Source: SXIZ01 sp040079795
GTDB lineage: Bacteria > Pseudomonadota > Gammaproteobacteria > Methylococcales > Methylomonadaceae
Assembly (NCBI GenBank): GCA_040079795.1
Contig: JBEBJQ010000028.1
Location: forward strand, 1-42,630
DNA length: 42,630 bases
Direction of reading: 5' to 3'
Below, in pieces: positions 7,899 to 15,685 of this stretch. Numbering within the stretch: the stretch's first letter is position 1; every line of letters begins with the position of its first letter. The position numbers were made by a program, and so were the translations under genes. The notes under the pieces are model-generated. The model worked only from the letters and a program-made list of their open reading frames with translations. It was not told the DNA's origin and made no database searches.

Positions 7899-9134
7899 TT
7901 AATGGATTGCCGAGCCAAGTTTGAAAATGGGTAAATACATGGCGACAATCAAGCCGCCCACTAAAACCCCTAAAATAGCCATAATCATTGGTTCCATCAA
8001 ACTACTTAAATTATCCACCAAATTATCGACTTCTTCTTCAAAAAAGTCAGCTACCTTATCTAACATTTTATCCATGGAGCCAGACTCCTCACCAATGGCA
8101 ATCATTTGGATCACCATATGCGGGAAGATGTTGGTTTGCTTCATCGAAAACTCCAGGCGTTGGCCGGTGGAAACATCTTCGCGCATTTTCATGGTTGCTT
8201 CTGAGTAGACAATATTACCGCAAGACCCGGCAACAGACTCTAGCGCCTCTACTAAAGGTACCCCTGCGGCTGACATGGTGGCTAGCGTTCTTGCGAAACG
8301 GGCAATGGCGGATTTGTTAAGGATCATCCCGATGACCGGGAGTTTTAAAAGCATGCGATCTAACGCATGGTTAAATTTTTTGGAGCGCTTTTTAAAGTAG
8401 CCAAAGGTATAAATACACGCCGTAATAATCCCGATAACGACCCACCACCATGCTTGCGCCCATTTGGATAAATTAACCACAAACACCGTAAAGGCGGGTA
8501 AGTCAGCGCCAAATGATTTAAATAAATCTTCAAATACCGGCACCACAAAAATCAACAAAATGGCCGTGACGATAAAAGCCACTACCAATACCGCAATGGG
8601 GTAGGTCAGGGCTTTTTTAACTTTAGCCCGAATTGATTCCGATTTTTCTTTATAGGTGGCAATTTTTCCCAGCAAAGACTCCAACACCCCGGCTTGTTCG
8701 CCGGAATTAACCAGGTTACAAAATAACTCATCAAATTGTGCGGGTCTTTTAGCAAGCGCTTCAGCTAGGGTATCCCCGCCCTCAATATCCGCCTTAATGC
8801 CTAATAACAGGGTAGACATACTGGGGTTTTCATGGCCTTTGCCTATAATCTCAAAAGATTGCACCAATGGCACCCCTGCTGACAGCATGGTAGCTAATTG
8901 CCGAGAAAAAATAGCTATATCTTTGGTGGTTATGGGGCGCGTCTTTGGACTAAACAGCGATTTAGGTTTTTTCTTGATGCTAATAATACGTACACCGGCG
9001 CGTCGCAACTCAGAACGCGCAATAGCTTCGCTTTTCGCGGTTATTTCGCCTTTGGTTTTAACGCCGGCTTTATCTTTGCCTTGCCAAACAAAATCAATCG
9101 GGTCGGCGGTTTTTTCGAGGGTTTTTTCTGCCAT
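7899..9134 (-). CDS. pilC: Type IV pilus inner-membrane platform protein PilC
   Basis: The 411-residue protein has two GspF-type domains, each ending in a hydrophobic hairpin. Motifs include TRPITTKDIAIFSRQLATMLSAGVPLVQSFEI in the first half and IGEESGSMDKMLDKVADFFEEEVD in the second. It forms the membrane platform on which the PilB ATPase drives pilus assembly. A good ribosome-binding site (AAGGAA) precedes the ATG. It is a paralogue of gspF at 23382-24599. Confidence 0.95.
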   Translation of the reverse strand: MAEKTLEKTADPIDFVWQGKDKAGVKTKGEITAKSEAIARSELRRAGVRIISIKKKPKSLFSPKTRPITTKDIAIFSRQLATMLSAGVPLVQSFEIIGKGHENPSMSTLLLGIKADIEGGDTLAEALAKRPAQFDELFCNLVNSGEQAGVLESLLGKIATYKEKSESIRAKVKKALTYPIAVLVVAFIVTAILLIFVVPVFEDLFKSFGADLPAFTVFVVNLSKWAQAWWWVVIGIITACIYTFGYFKKRSKKFNHALDRMLLKLPVIGMILNKSAIARFARTLATMSAAGVPLVEALESVAGSCGNIVYSEATMKMREDVSTGQRLEFSMKQTNIFPHMVIQMIAIGEESGSMDKMLDKVADFFEEEVDNLVDNLSSLMEPMIMAILGVLVGGLIVAMYLPIFKLGSAIH

Positions 9135-9136
9135 AA

Positions 9137-10849
9137 TTATTCCTTGGTTACCCGGTCAACTTCTTCCAGGCTGGTAACACCTTGTCTCACTTTGAGTAAA
9201 CCGGACGCCCTTAAATCATTAAACCCTTCGGCTTTGGACAGTTTGGCAAGTTCCAGGGTATTGCCGCCGTTTAAAATCAGTTCGCGCATTTTTTCAGAAA
9301 TCGGCATGACTTGATAGATCCCGACCCGCCCTTTATAGCCATTGGTGCATTTATCACAACCAACCGGTCCGTATACCACCAGGTCTTTTAATTGTTCCTG
9401 GGTGTAGCCTGCACTTAATAAGACACTTTCCGGAAAGTTGGAAAGGGTTTTGCAATGCTCGCAGAGCCTACGTGCCAAGCGTTGCGCCATAATTAAATTA
9501 ACTGCCGAGACAATATTAAACGCTGGTATACCCATTTGTAACAAACGGTTTAAGGTTTGTGGTGCATCATTAGTATGCAGGGTCGATAGTACCAAATGTC
9601 CGGTTTGTGCGGCTTTCACAGCTATTTCAGCGGTTTCAAGATCTCGAATCTCCCCGACCATAATAATGTCAGGGTCTTGGCGTAAAAATGCCCGCAACGC
9701 TTCGGCAAAGGTTAAACCCGCTTTAACGTTCATGTTAACCTGGTTAATCCCTTCTACGGTAATTTCTACCGGATCTTCTGCGGTAGAAATATTCACTTCC
9801 GGACTATTAAGCAGGTTTAAACCGGTATATAAGGTAACGGTTTTTCCGCTTCCGGTAGGGCCCGTTACCAATACCATGCCGTAAGGCCGGTTGATTGCCG
9901 TTAAAAACAGCTTTTGTTGTTCCGGTTCAAAACCTAATTTTTCGATGCCGATTTGGGCAGAGGTGGGATCCAGAATCCGCAACACGACTTTTTCGCCAAA
10001 TAAGGTCGGACAGGTGTTTACCCGAAAATCGATGGCACGATTTTTTGAAAGCTGCATTTTGATCCGGCCGTCCTGCGGGACACGCCTTTCGGCAATATCC
10101 ATTTTGGACATGACTTTAATCCGGGAAATAATCCGGTTGGCGAGCGCCGCTGGGGGGCTGGCAATCTCAGTGAGAATGCCATCCGCGCGAAAACGGATGC
10201 GGAAATTTTTTTCGTATGGCTCTAAATGAATATCCGAGGCACCTTTTTTGATGGAATCGAGTAAGATTTTATTTACAAAGCGCACAATCGGCGCATCATC
10301 AATATCCGAGTCCCGCTCCGCTGCTTTAGCCTCCTGATCTCCGCCGGTAATTTCAATATTATCAAGGTCGCCGTCGAGCATATCCTTCATGCTGGTGTCA
10401 GCGGCCTCTAAAGAAGTTTCGATCAGTTTTGCCAGCTTATCTTCTTCAACCAGGATCGCTTCGGTATTTAGCCGCGTATGAAACTTAATTTCATCGAGTA
10501 CCTGAAAGTTGGTTGGGTCAGAAATAGCGATAAACAGCTTATTGCCGCGCTTAAATAAAGGTAGGGCGTGATGTTGGGTAATGAGTTTTTCGCTTATTAT
10601 TTTATTAGGCAAACTCCGGCTATCAAATGCATTTAAATCCAGTAATGGCAGCCCAAACGCCACGGAAGCTAAGGACGCAAAAGTAGCCGCATCAATAAGT
10701 TTATTGGCGACTAAATAAGTGATGATAGGGGTTTTCTTTTTTTTAGCATCATCAATGTATTTTTGCACATCATTAGCTGCTAATAGCTTATGTTGCACTA
10801 AAAATTTGGGTAAGCCACTAAATAGATTAACGGTTGATTTTGTATCCAT
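9137..10849 (-). CDS. pilB: Type IV pilus extension ATPase PilB
   Basis: The 570-residue protein has an N-terminal MshEN-type domain (residues 10-150), Walker A GPTGSGKT near residue 330, Walker B-like DIIMVGEIRDLETAEI, and a zinc tetracysteine (CEHC...CDKC). It powers pilin polymerisation from the cytoplasm. It is the first gene of the pilBCD operon. The ribosome-binding site is weak; the start was chosen because SGLPKFLVQHKLL is the usual family N-terminus. It is a paralogue of gspE at 24601-26283. Confidence 0.95.
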   Translation of the reverse strand: MDTKSTVNLFSGLPKFLVQHKLLAANDVQKYIDDAKKKKTPIITYLVANKLIDAATFASLASVAFGLPLLDLNAFDSRSLPNKIISEKLITQHHALPLFKRGNKLFIAISDPTNFQVLDEIKFHTRLNTEAILVEEDKLAKLIETSLEAADTSMKDMLDGDLDNIEITGGDQEAKAAERDSDIDDAPIVRFVNKILLDSIKKGASDIHLEPYEKNFRIRFRADGILTEIASPPAALANRIISRIKVMSKMDIAERRVPQDGRIKMQLSKNRAIDFRVNTCPTLFGEKVVLRILDPTSAQIGIEKLGFEPEQQKLFLTAINRPYGMVLVTGPTGSGKTVTLYTGLNLLNSPEVNISTAEDPVEITVEGINQVNMNVKAGLTFAEALRAFLRQDPDIIMVGEIRDLETAEIAVKAAQTGHLVLSTLHTNDAPQTLNRLLQMGIPAFNIVSAVNLIMAQRLARRLCEHCKTLSNFPESVLLSAGYTQEQLKDLVVYGPVGCDKCTNGYKGRVGIYQVMPISEKMRELILNGGNTLELAKLSKAEGFNDLRASGLLKVRQGVTSLEEVDRVTKE

Positions 10850-11157
10850 AACAACGAGTCTTCAGGAGGAGTGTATGAACTATAGCTGAAATACTCAGTT
10901 TGTCCAGTTAAAAGCACTGCATTTTCTCTGCTGTGATAACTTAAATTATGTATTAAATGATTGTATTAGTTAATTAATTTAAAAATTAACTGGTAGGGTG
11001 TTTTTGTAGTTATAGGCATTGTGCAGTGTTCGCCTCCTCAGTTAAAAAGCTAATAAAATCTGAAAATTACCTTTAAGGCATAGGACAGGGGATGGTAAAC
11101 TAGCCACTAAAAGTAAACTACTGTTAATCAGCGCATTTAAACCATAAATCAGTCTGC
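10850..11157. other. Divergent intergenic region between pilB and a glycosyltransferase
   Basis: This 308-base AT-rich stretch separates pilB (-) from a glycosyltransferase (+). It holds the promoter candidate for pilB given below. No convincing gene was found; an ATG with AGGAGGAG before it at 10864-10877 opens only four codons. Confidence 0.5.
10945..10991 (-). promoter_or_regulatory. Candidate sigma-70 promoter with overlapping palindrome for pilB
   Basis: On the minus strand, TTAACT (10973-10968) and CATAAT (10950-10945) stand 17 bases apart, as -35 and -10 boxes. An 8-bp inverted repeat, AGTTAATT (10968-10975) and AATTAACT (10984-10991), overlaps the -35 box and could be an operator. 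The region is AT-rich, so chance is possible. Confidence 0.35.
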
Positions 11158-12048
11158 ATGGATCACACCAAACTAAGCATTGTCTATCTTAACTTTAACC
11201 GCTTAGCCGAAACCCAAACGACCACTCAACAATTAATTAAACTTTGCAAACCCTATCCTGATGTCGAAATCATTGCGGTTGATAATGGCTCCAGCGATGG
11301 TACGGCAGCGTATTTAAGTGAACAAACCGCTGTCACCGCGATTCTGCTTACCGACAATCTCGGTATAGCCGGTTATGCCGCAGGCTTTAACCAGGCAAAA
11401 GGTGAGTATATTTTAGTATTGGATGATGACTCCTGCCCGGCTAATCTTGAGGTCATTATGCAAGCGATTAACCGTATGGATCAAGCACCTTTAACAGGCG
11501 TTACGGCTTGTCATATTGAATCACCGAATGGTGAGCAACAATGGAGCTGGCATTTACCGAAACCACAAATCTTAGGGAACTCGCCTTTTTTTATTGGTTG
11601 CGGGTTTATAATCCGGCGCGCTTTATTTAAGGCTATTGGCTGGTACCCGGATAATTTCTTTTTATATCAAAATGAAATTGACGTCAGTTTTAACGTGCGT
11701 TTGCAGGGGTACGATATTATCTATGATCCTGATTGCCTAGTTATTCATCGTGGCACGCCAAACCAACGTCCTGGTTGGCGGCGGGTGTTTTTTCCTACGC
11801 GTAATACCTTGTGGTTGATCCGGCGTTACTATCCGCAACCGCTAGCCAGTTATATGCTTTTGTCACGCCTATTGATTGGATTTTACAGCGCCTGTTGCTT
11901 CGGGCAACTCGGCTATTATTTTAAAGCGGTACGCGAGGGTTTACTGAACCCTATTGAAAAAAATCTCTTGCCCGTAGCACTGCGTAAGGACGTTTTACCC
12001 TTTTGCAAACAAAACAGCATTATTCATCAACTTTTTAAACGCACTTAA
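11158..12048 (+). CDS. Family 2 glycosyltransferase (rhamnosyltransferase-like)
   Basis: The 296-residue protein opens with LSIVYLNFNRLAETQ, has VDNGSSDGT (about residues 42-50), the DXD-like LVLDDDS near residue 93, and FFLYQNEIDVSFNVRLQGYDI, the usual C-terminal GT2 motif. It resembles rhamnosyl- or galactofuranosyl-type surface glycosyltransferases, but the sugar cannot be assigned. The next glycosyltransferase starts one base after its stop, so the two form a pair acting on the same glycan or protein. No clear ribosome-binding site precedes the ATG. Confidence 0.87.
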   Translation: MDHTKLSIVYLNFNRLAETQTTTQQLIKLCKPYPDVEIIAVDNGSSDGTAAYLSEQTAVTAILLTDNLGIAGYAAGFNQAKGEYILVLDDDSCPANLEVIMQAINRMDQAPLTGVTACHIESPNGEQQWSWHLPKPQILGNSPFFIGCGFIIRRALFKAIGWYPDNFFLYQNEIDVSFNVRLQGYDIIYDPDCLVIHRGTPNQRPGWRRVFFPTRNTLWLIRRYYPQPLASYMLLSRLLIGFYSACCFGQLGYYFKAVREGLLNPIEKNLLPVALRKDVLPFCKQNSIIHQLFKRT

Positions 12049-12049
12049 C

Positions 12050-13459
12050 ATGAGTACTCCTAGCTCGAAAATTCTGGTGATTATTGTCACCTGGAATAAG
12101 AAAGATTATGTTATTGATTTATTGAATTCACTGTCCAGCATAACTTATCCCTCTGAACGCTTAGATATATTAGTAGTTGATAACGCCAGCACGGATGGTA
12201 CGGTTGCGGCACTTGAGGCATTATTCCCCGTCATTACTATAATCCGTAATCCTGAAAATGTCGGTGGGACTGGAGGATTCAATACTGGCCTTGCTTGGGC
12301 ATTTACACAGCCGGATGATCAATATGACTATCTTTGGTTACTGGATAATGACGTTGTCGTGCATAAGCATGCTTTAGGGGAATTAGTGGCAACGCTGGAG
12401 CAAAACCCTGATGCCGCGGTTGCCGGATCAACCATGCTGCAATTGGATTATCCCTGGCAAATTAATGAAATGGGAGCTTTTGTTGATCGCAGTCGAGGTA
12501 CCTTGGTGCTCAACCGGTATTTTGAGGAGGTGCCTGGCTGGCGTGAAAAAAAAATAGCCGATTTATTAGTGCAGGATGCTGATTTAACCAAATTATTAAT
12601 TCGTTGCCAGCCCACGATGGATGTTGATTACGTGGCCGCCGCTTCGTTACTGATCCGTGCGCCGATTGCTAAGCAAGCAGGCTTATGGATGGATTTTTTC
12701 ATTCATTTTGATGATGTCGAATGGTGTTTGCGGATCGCTAAAATGGGCCATCGTATTGTCGTTTCGGCGCGCTCACTCATATGGCATCTATCGGCCGCAG
12801 CAAAAGTGCCCAGCTGGATTTTGTACTACGATAATCGGAATGTTTTATATTTATTGGATAAACATAGCGATACCAAAGCGGTAAAGAAAGCAATTGCCTG
12901 GATTGCTAAAAAAGCTTTGTATTACGCATTATTAGGTAAAGCAGACTTGGCGCAGTTGCATGTTGACGGGATTGAGGATTTTAAAAAGCATATTACCGGT
13001 AAAAGAGCCATCAGCTTAAATTCTGTCACAAAGCCAGTAGATGAACTGGATTCAATCTTTTTTGATCCCAATATTAAACGCATATTGATCTCTTGCACGA
13101 TTAACCCCCAGGCCAGTAACATGCAAACCAAACTGGTCAAAGCGATGAAACAGCGGCGTGATTTGGAGGTGTCTTATTTATATTTACCTAAAACACACCT
13201 TCTTAACTACCCGTCCACGCAAATTCCTGGGGCTATAATCCTGAAGATGCCTAAGCAATTTTTATTACGTTATGGGCAATATTTTAAATTGCGTCAAGCG
13301 TTTGATGTAGTTTTTCAGTCTGATTACAAACCTATAGTACCGGTATCCTGGTTGGGCAAAGAGACTGTCTTTATTAACGATGAGACTTTTTGTCGCCGCC
13401 CGAAACCTACCTTGAAAAGCGTTATGGCTATATTGTCGAAAGTGTTCCGGTTTTTTTAA
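12050..13459 (+). CDS. Family 2 glycosyltransferase with C-terminal extension
   Basis: Residues 1-300 are a GT2 domain similar to GlfT2/rhamnosyltransferase types: ILVIIVTWNKKDYV, VVDNASTDGT, NVGGTGGFNTGLAWA, WLLDNDV for the metal site, and DFFIHFDDVEWCLRIAKMGHRI. GlfT2-like enzymes use UDP-galactofuranose, but substrate assignment is not safe here. About 150 residues at the C-terminus (from KRAISLN) do not belong to the GT-A fold and were not recognised. They include ILISCTINPQ and a basic, hydrophobic tail. The ATG follows the TAA of the previous gene by one base. Confidence 0.87.
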   Translation: MSTPSSKILVIIVTWNKKDYVIDLLNSLSSITYPSERLDILVVDNASTDGTVAALEALFPVITIIRNPENVGGTGGFNTGLAWAFTQPDDQYDYLWLLDNDVVVHKHALGELVATLEQNPDAAVAGSTMLQLDYPWQINEMGAFVDRSRGTLVLNRYFEEVPGWREKKIADLLVQDADLTKLLIRCQPTMDVDYVAAASLLIRAPIAKQAGLWMDFFIHFDDVEWCLRIAKMGHRIVVSARSLIWHLSAAAKVPSWILYYDNRNVLYLLDKHSDTKAVKKAIAWIAKKALYYALLGKADLAQLHVDGIEDFKKHITGKRAISLNSVTKPVDELDSIFFDPNIKRILISCTINPQASNMQTKLVKAMKQRRDLEVSYLYLPKTHLLNYPSTQIPGAIILKMPKQFLLRYGQYFKLRQAFDVVFQSDYKPIVPVSWLGKETVFINDETFCRRPKPTLKSVMAILSKVFRFF

Positions 13460-13521
13460 ACAGCCGCTGGAATTAACCTATAAATTGGCTTTAAGAACGC
13501 TTTAATAGCATATCTGTTACC

Positions 13522-15195
13522 TTATAGTGACAAGCCCATATAAGCCGTTTTTTCCATTAAATTTGAGTTGTAATAAGGGTCACCGTGTTGCATTGCTTTA
13601 TGCCACAGGTGCTTGAATAACTGCTGATCATCACTCAATGGCGTGGGGTCAAAAGTATTGCCTTGCAGTTTAAAACGGCATTGCGGCACAATCACGCAAC
13701 GCTGATTGGCGGTTATTGCCCGTAAAGCAAAGTCTAAAAGGGCGTGCGGCCCTTGCAAGAGCGGATGAAAGCCTTTTAATTCTCGCCACAAACTGCGCTT
13801 AAATACCACACAATGCGGGTGAGGGGCGCTGATGTTTCTAGCAATCTGGGTGACGCGCATGTAACCAGGTTCAGTTTCGGAAAAGCTTTGGTAAGGATGC
13901 ATCAAGGTTGTATCCTTATTGTAGGACATGCCTACATAATCTAGTTCGCCTTGTGGGTTGAGAATTTTTCCAGTAGCTAAACCAACGCCTTCAAAATTTA
14001 GCCAGGCCGCTAAGCTAGTAAGGGTTGTAATTGTTTCTGGTGTAATGGCATCACTGAGTATGGCGATATAGGGCTTTGAGGAGTCTGAGTACAGTTCAAT
14101 TGCTTGGGTGATAGTGTTGGCATATTGATCGCCCAGTTGAGCCTCGGTCAATGAGATTACTTGCAAGCTTGCATTATTCGGCAAAACTAGATCCAAGGCA
14201 TAGGTGCCTCGGGAAAAATGCGGAATTTCCTTTGCAACACCGGCAATACCACGGCGCTCCAATGCCGAATTTAAAGCCCGAATCCCGGCTTGAAAAGCAA
14301 AATCCTTGGCATCTTCATTCAACGATACCGAGGTATTATGTTGCCGCCAGTGATATAAAACCTCAGAGATATGCTTTACTTTAGGGCTGGTTTCGGCGGC
14401 ACGTAAAATTAAATCATAATCTTGGGAGCCATCATATTCAGGGCGTAATCCGTGTAAGCGGGTTAACAATGCCCGACGATAACACATAAGGTGAAAGATA
14501 TAATTGCCTGATAGTAAAGTTTCCGGCGACCAGTCTGGTTTGAACAGATGGAAATAACGATCGCCTCGCTCTGACAGCATATCCCGGTCTGAGTAAACAA
14601 TATCAAGGTCTGGGTCAGCATGGATAGCATTGGCAATTAAGCTTAAAGCATCCAGTGCTAAGCGGTCATCGTGATCCAAAAACAACACATAATCGCCGGT
14701 AGCAATGGAAATGGCATGATTCGTAGCACCCGAGATGCCCTGGGATTTTTTACCAAATAACACTTGAATCCGGGGATCCTGGCACAGGCTTGAACGTAGA
14801 ACTTGCAGGGTTTCTGGATTGCTAGAACCGTCATCGGCTAAAACCAGTTGCCAATAAGGGTAGCTTTGAGTCCGTACCGATAAAATACAGTCTGCAAGAA
14901 TTTCAGGTGCGGTATTAAAAACAGGGGTTACGATGCTTAACTTAGGCGGGTTTTGTAATAGTAAATCGTGTTGGTGTTGACGCTTCCAGGCGCTCACCGA
15001 ATGTAATGAATGTTGATTAATCCATAATTGATACTCATCCCAACGGCTTTTATTCCAATCTTGCAATAATTGCTCAGTAGGGATTATGGCCGGATAATAC
15101 TTCAACCTAAGCCAGTTTGACTGTTTTAAAAGCTGTGATTTAGGAAGTAACGAAAAAATTCGGCGTATGACCCGTTTAAGAAAATTACTTTGCAT
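13522..15195 (-). CDS. Large family 2 glycosyltransferase with degenerate second GT-A module
   Basis: The 557-residue protein has a complete GT-A domain at about residues 80-310: LSIVTPVFNTAPEI, LADDGSSNPET, the metal site DHDDRL, and GLRPEYDGSQDYDLILRAA. Residues 360-557 look like the second half of another GT-A domain (GVGLATGKILNPQGELDYVG, then HCVVFKRSLWRELKGF), as in tandem glycosyltransferases of O-antigen or rhamnan loci. The second module lacks the nucleotide-binding DDGS part and is probably not catalytic. The gene converges with the glycosyltransferase at 12050-13459. A ribosome-binding site (AAAGG) lies before the ATG. Confidence 0.85.
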   Translation of the reverse strand: MQSNFLKRVIRRIFSLLPKSQLLKQSNWLRLKYYPAIIPTEQLLQDWNKSRWDEYQLWINQHSLHSVSAWKRQHQHDLLLQNPPKLSIVTPVFNTAPEILADCILSVRTQSYPYWQLVLADDGSSNPETLQVLRSSLCQDPRIQVLFGKKSQGISGATNHAISIATGDYVLFLDHDDRLALDALSLIANAIHADPDLDIVYSDRDMLSERGDRYFHLFKPDWSPETLLSGNYIFHLMCYRRALLTRLHGLRPEYDGSQDYDLILRAAETSPKVKHISEVLYHWRQHNTSVSLNEDAKDFAFQAGIRALNSALERRGIAGVAKEIPHFSRGTYALDLVLPNNASLQVISLTEAQLGDQYANTITQAIELYSDSSKPYIAILSDAITPETITTLTSLAAWLNFEGVGLATGKILNPQGELDYVGMSYNKDTTLMHPYQSFSETEPGYMRVTQIARNISAPHPHCVVFKRSLWRELKGFHPLLQGPHALLDFALRAITANQRCVIVPQCRFKLQGNTFDPTPLSDDQQLFKHLWHKAMQHGDPYYNSNLMEKTAYMGLSL

Positions 15196-15450
15196 TACTG
15201 CCTTTTTGGAATATCAAGTATATACGCGTTTGTAACGCGCCTAAAAACCAGTGTTTAAAATTAACATATCTATTTGGATTTTGTGTGCTTAACGGTACAG
15301 AGAGAGCGTTGCCCTCCATACTATATAGTGTGGTATTTTCGATAATGATGGCATCTTTTGTTTCATTACCACATTATCAATAAGTCAAAATGCATAACTA
15401 AATTAAAATATAAAGTAGAGCGTTTTATTGGCAACTGAAGCAAAAAACTG

Positions 15451-15565
15451 CGTCATAACCGCCAGGTAGCGGGTATCCAGTGCCAAGGATGGTAGGCGCC
15501 TAGACTCCTTGCAGCCGGGATTCCGGGACCGTTAGAGTGCGGAGCAAATCCCTGCCGGAATGACG
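15451..15565. repeat. MITE- or REP-like element with imperfect terminal inverted repeats
   Basis: The left end CGTCATAACCGCCAGG matches, with one gap and two mismatches, the reverse complement of the right end CCTGCCGGAATGACG. The GC-rich interior contains further short palindromes (CCGC...GCGG and CCGGGATTCCGG). This is the style of the short CGTCATTCCGGC...-type intergenic repeats common in proteobacterial genomes. It is too short to encode a transposase, and no clear target duplication was seen. Confidence 0.6.
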
Positions 15566-15632
15566 GCTTTTAAAGACGGTTGCACGTACTGACTTAATAA
15601 TGCTAGTTTTTTAACAACTAATCTGTGGTCTT

Positions 15633-15670
15633 AAAAAATAGGCTTATTGGTTAAGCAAGCAAACCTATTT
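15633..15670 (-). terminator. Intrinsic terminator of the gsp operon
   Basis: On the minus strand AAATAGG (15670-15664) pairs with CCTATTT (15642-15636), with an inner GCTT/AAGC helix, followed by a run of six T. It lies 16 bases after the gspD stop. Confidence 0.55.
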
Positions 15671-15685
15671 AATTGGGTTTCAATG

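Larger units (their letters stand above)
15196..15685. other. 490-base intergenic region between a glycosyltransferase and gspD
   Basis: No gene was found. The stretch holds the promoter side of the glycosyltransferase gene, a 115-bp inverted-repeat element (15451-15565) and the likely terminator of the gsp operon (15633-15670), both listed separately. Confidence 0.6.

Noticed and set aside
8656..9177. Open frame of 173 residues on + inside pilC
   Set aside because: It is antisense to a well-recognised gene with conserved motifs, has no ribosome-binding site, and its sequence is not protein-like.
9438..9884. Open frames of 148 residues on + inside pilB, and a similar one (25253-25681) inside gspE
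   Set aside because: Both fall on the opposite strand of the same conserved ATPase region; their similarity follows from the paralogous genes beneath.
10864..10889. Strong AGGAGGAG followed by ATG upstream of pilB on +
   Set aside because: The frame has only four codons before TGA and the ATG is just three bases from the Shine-Dalgarno; most likely chance.
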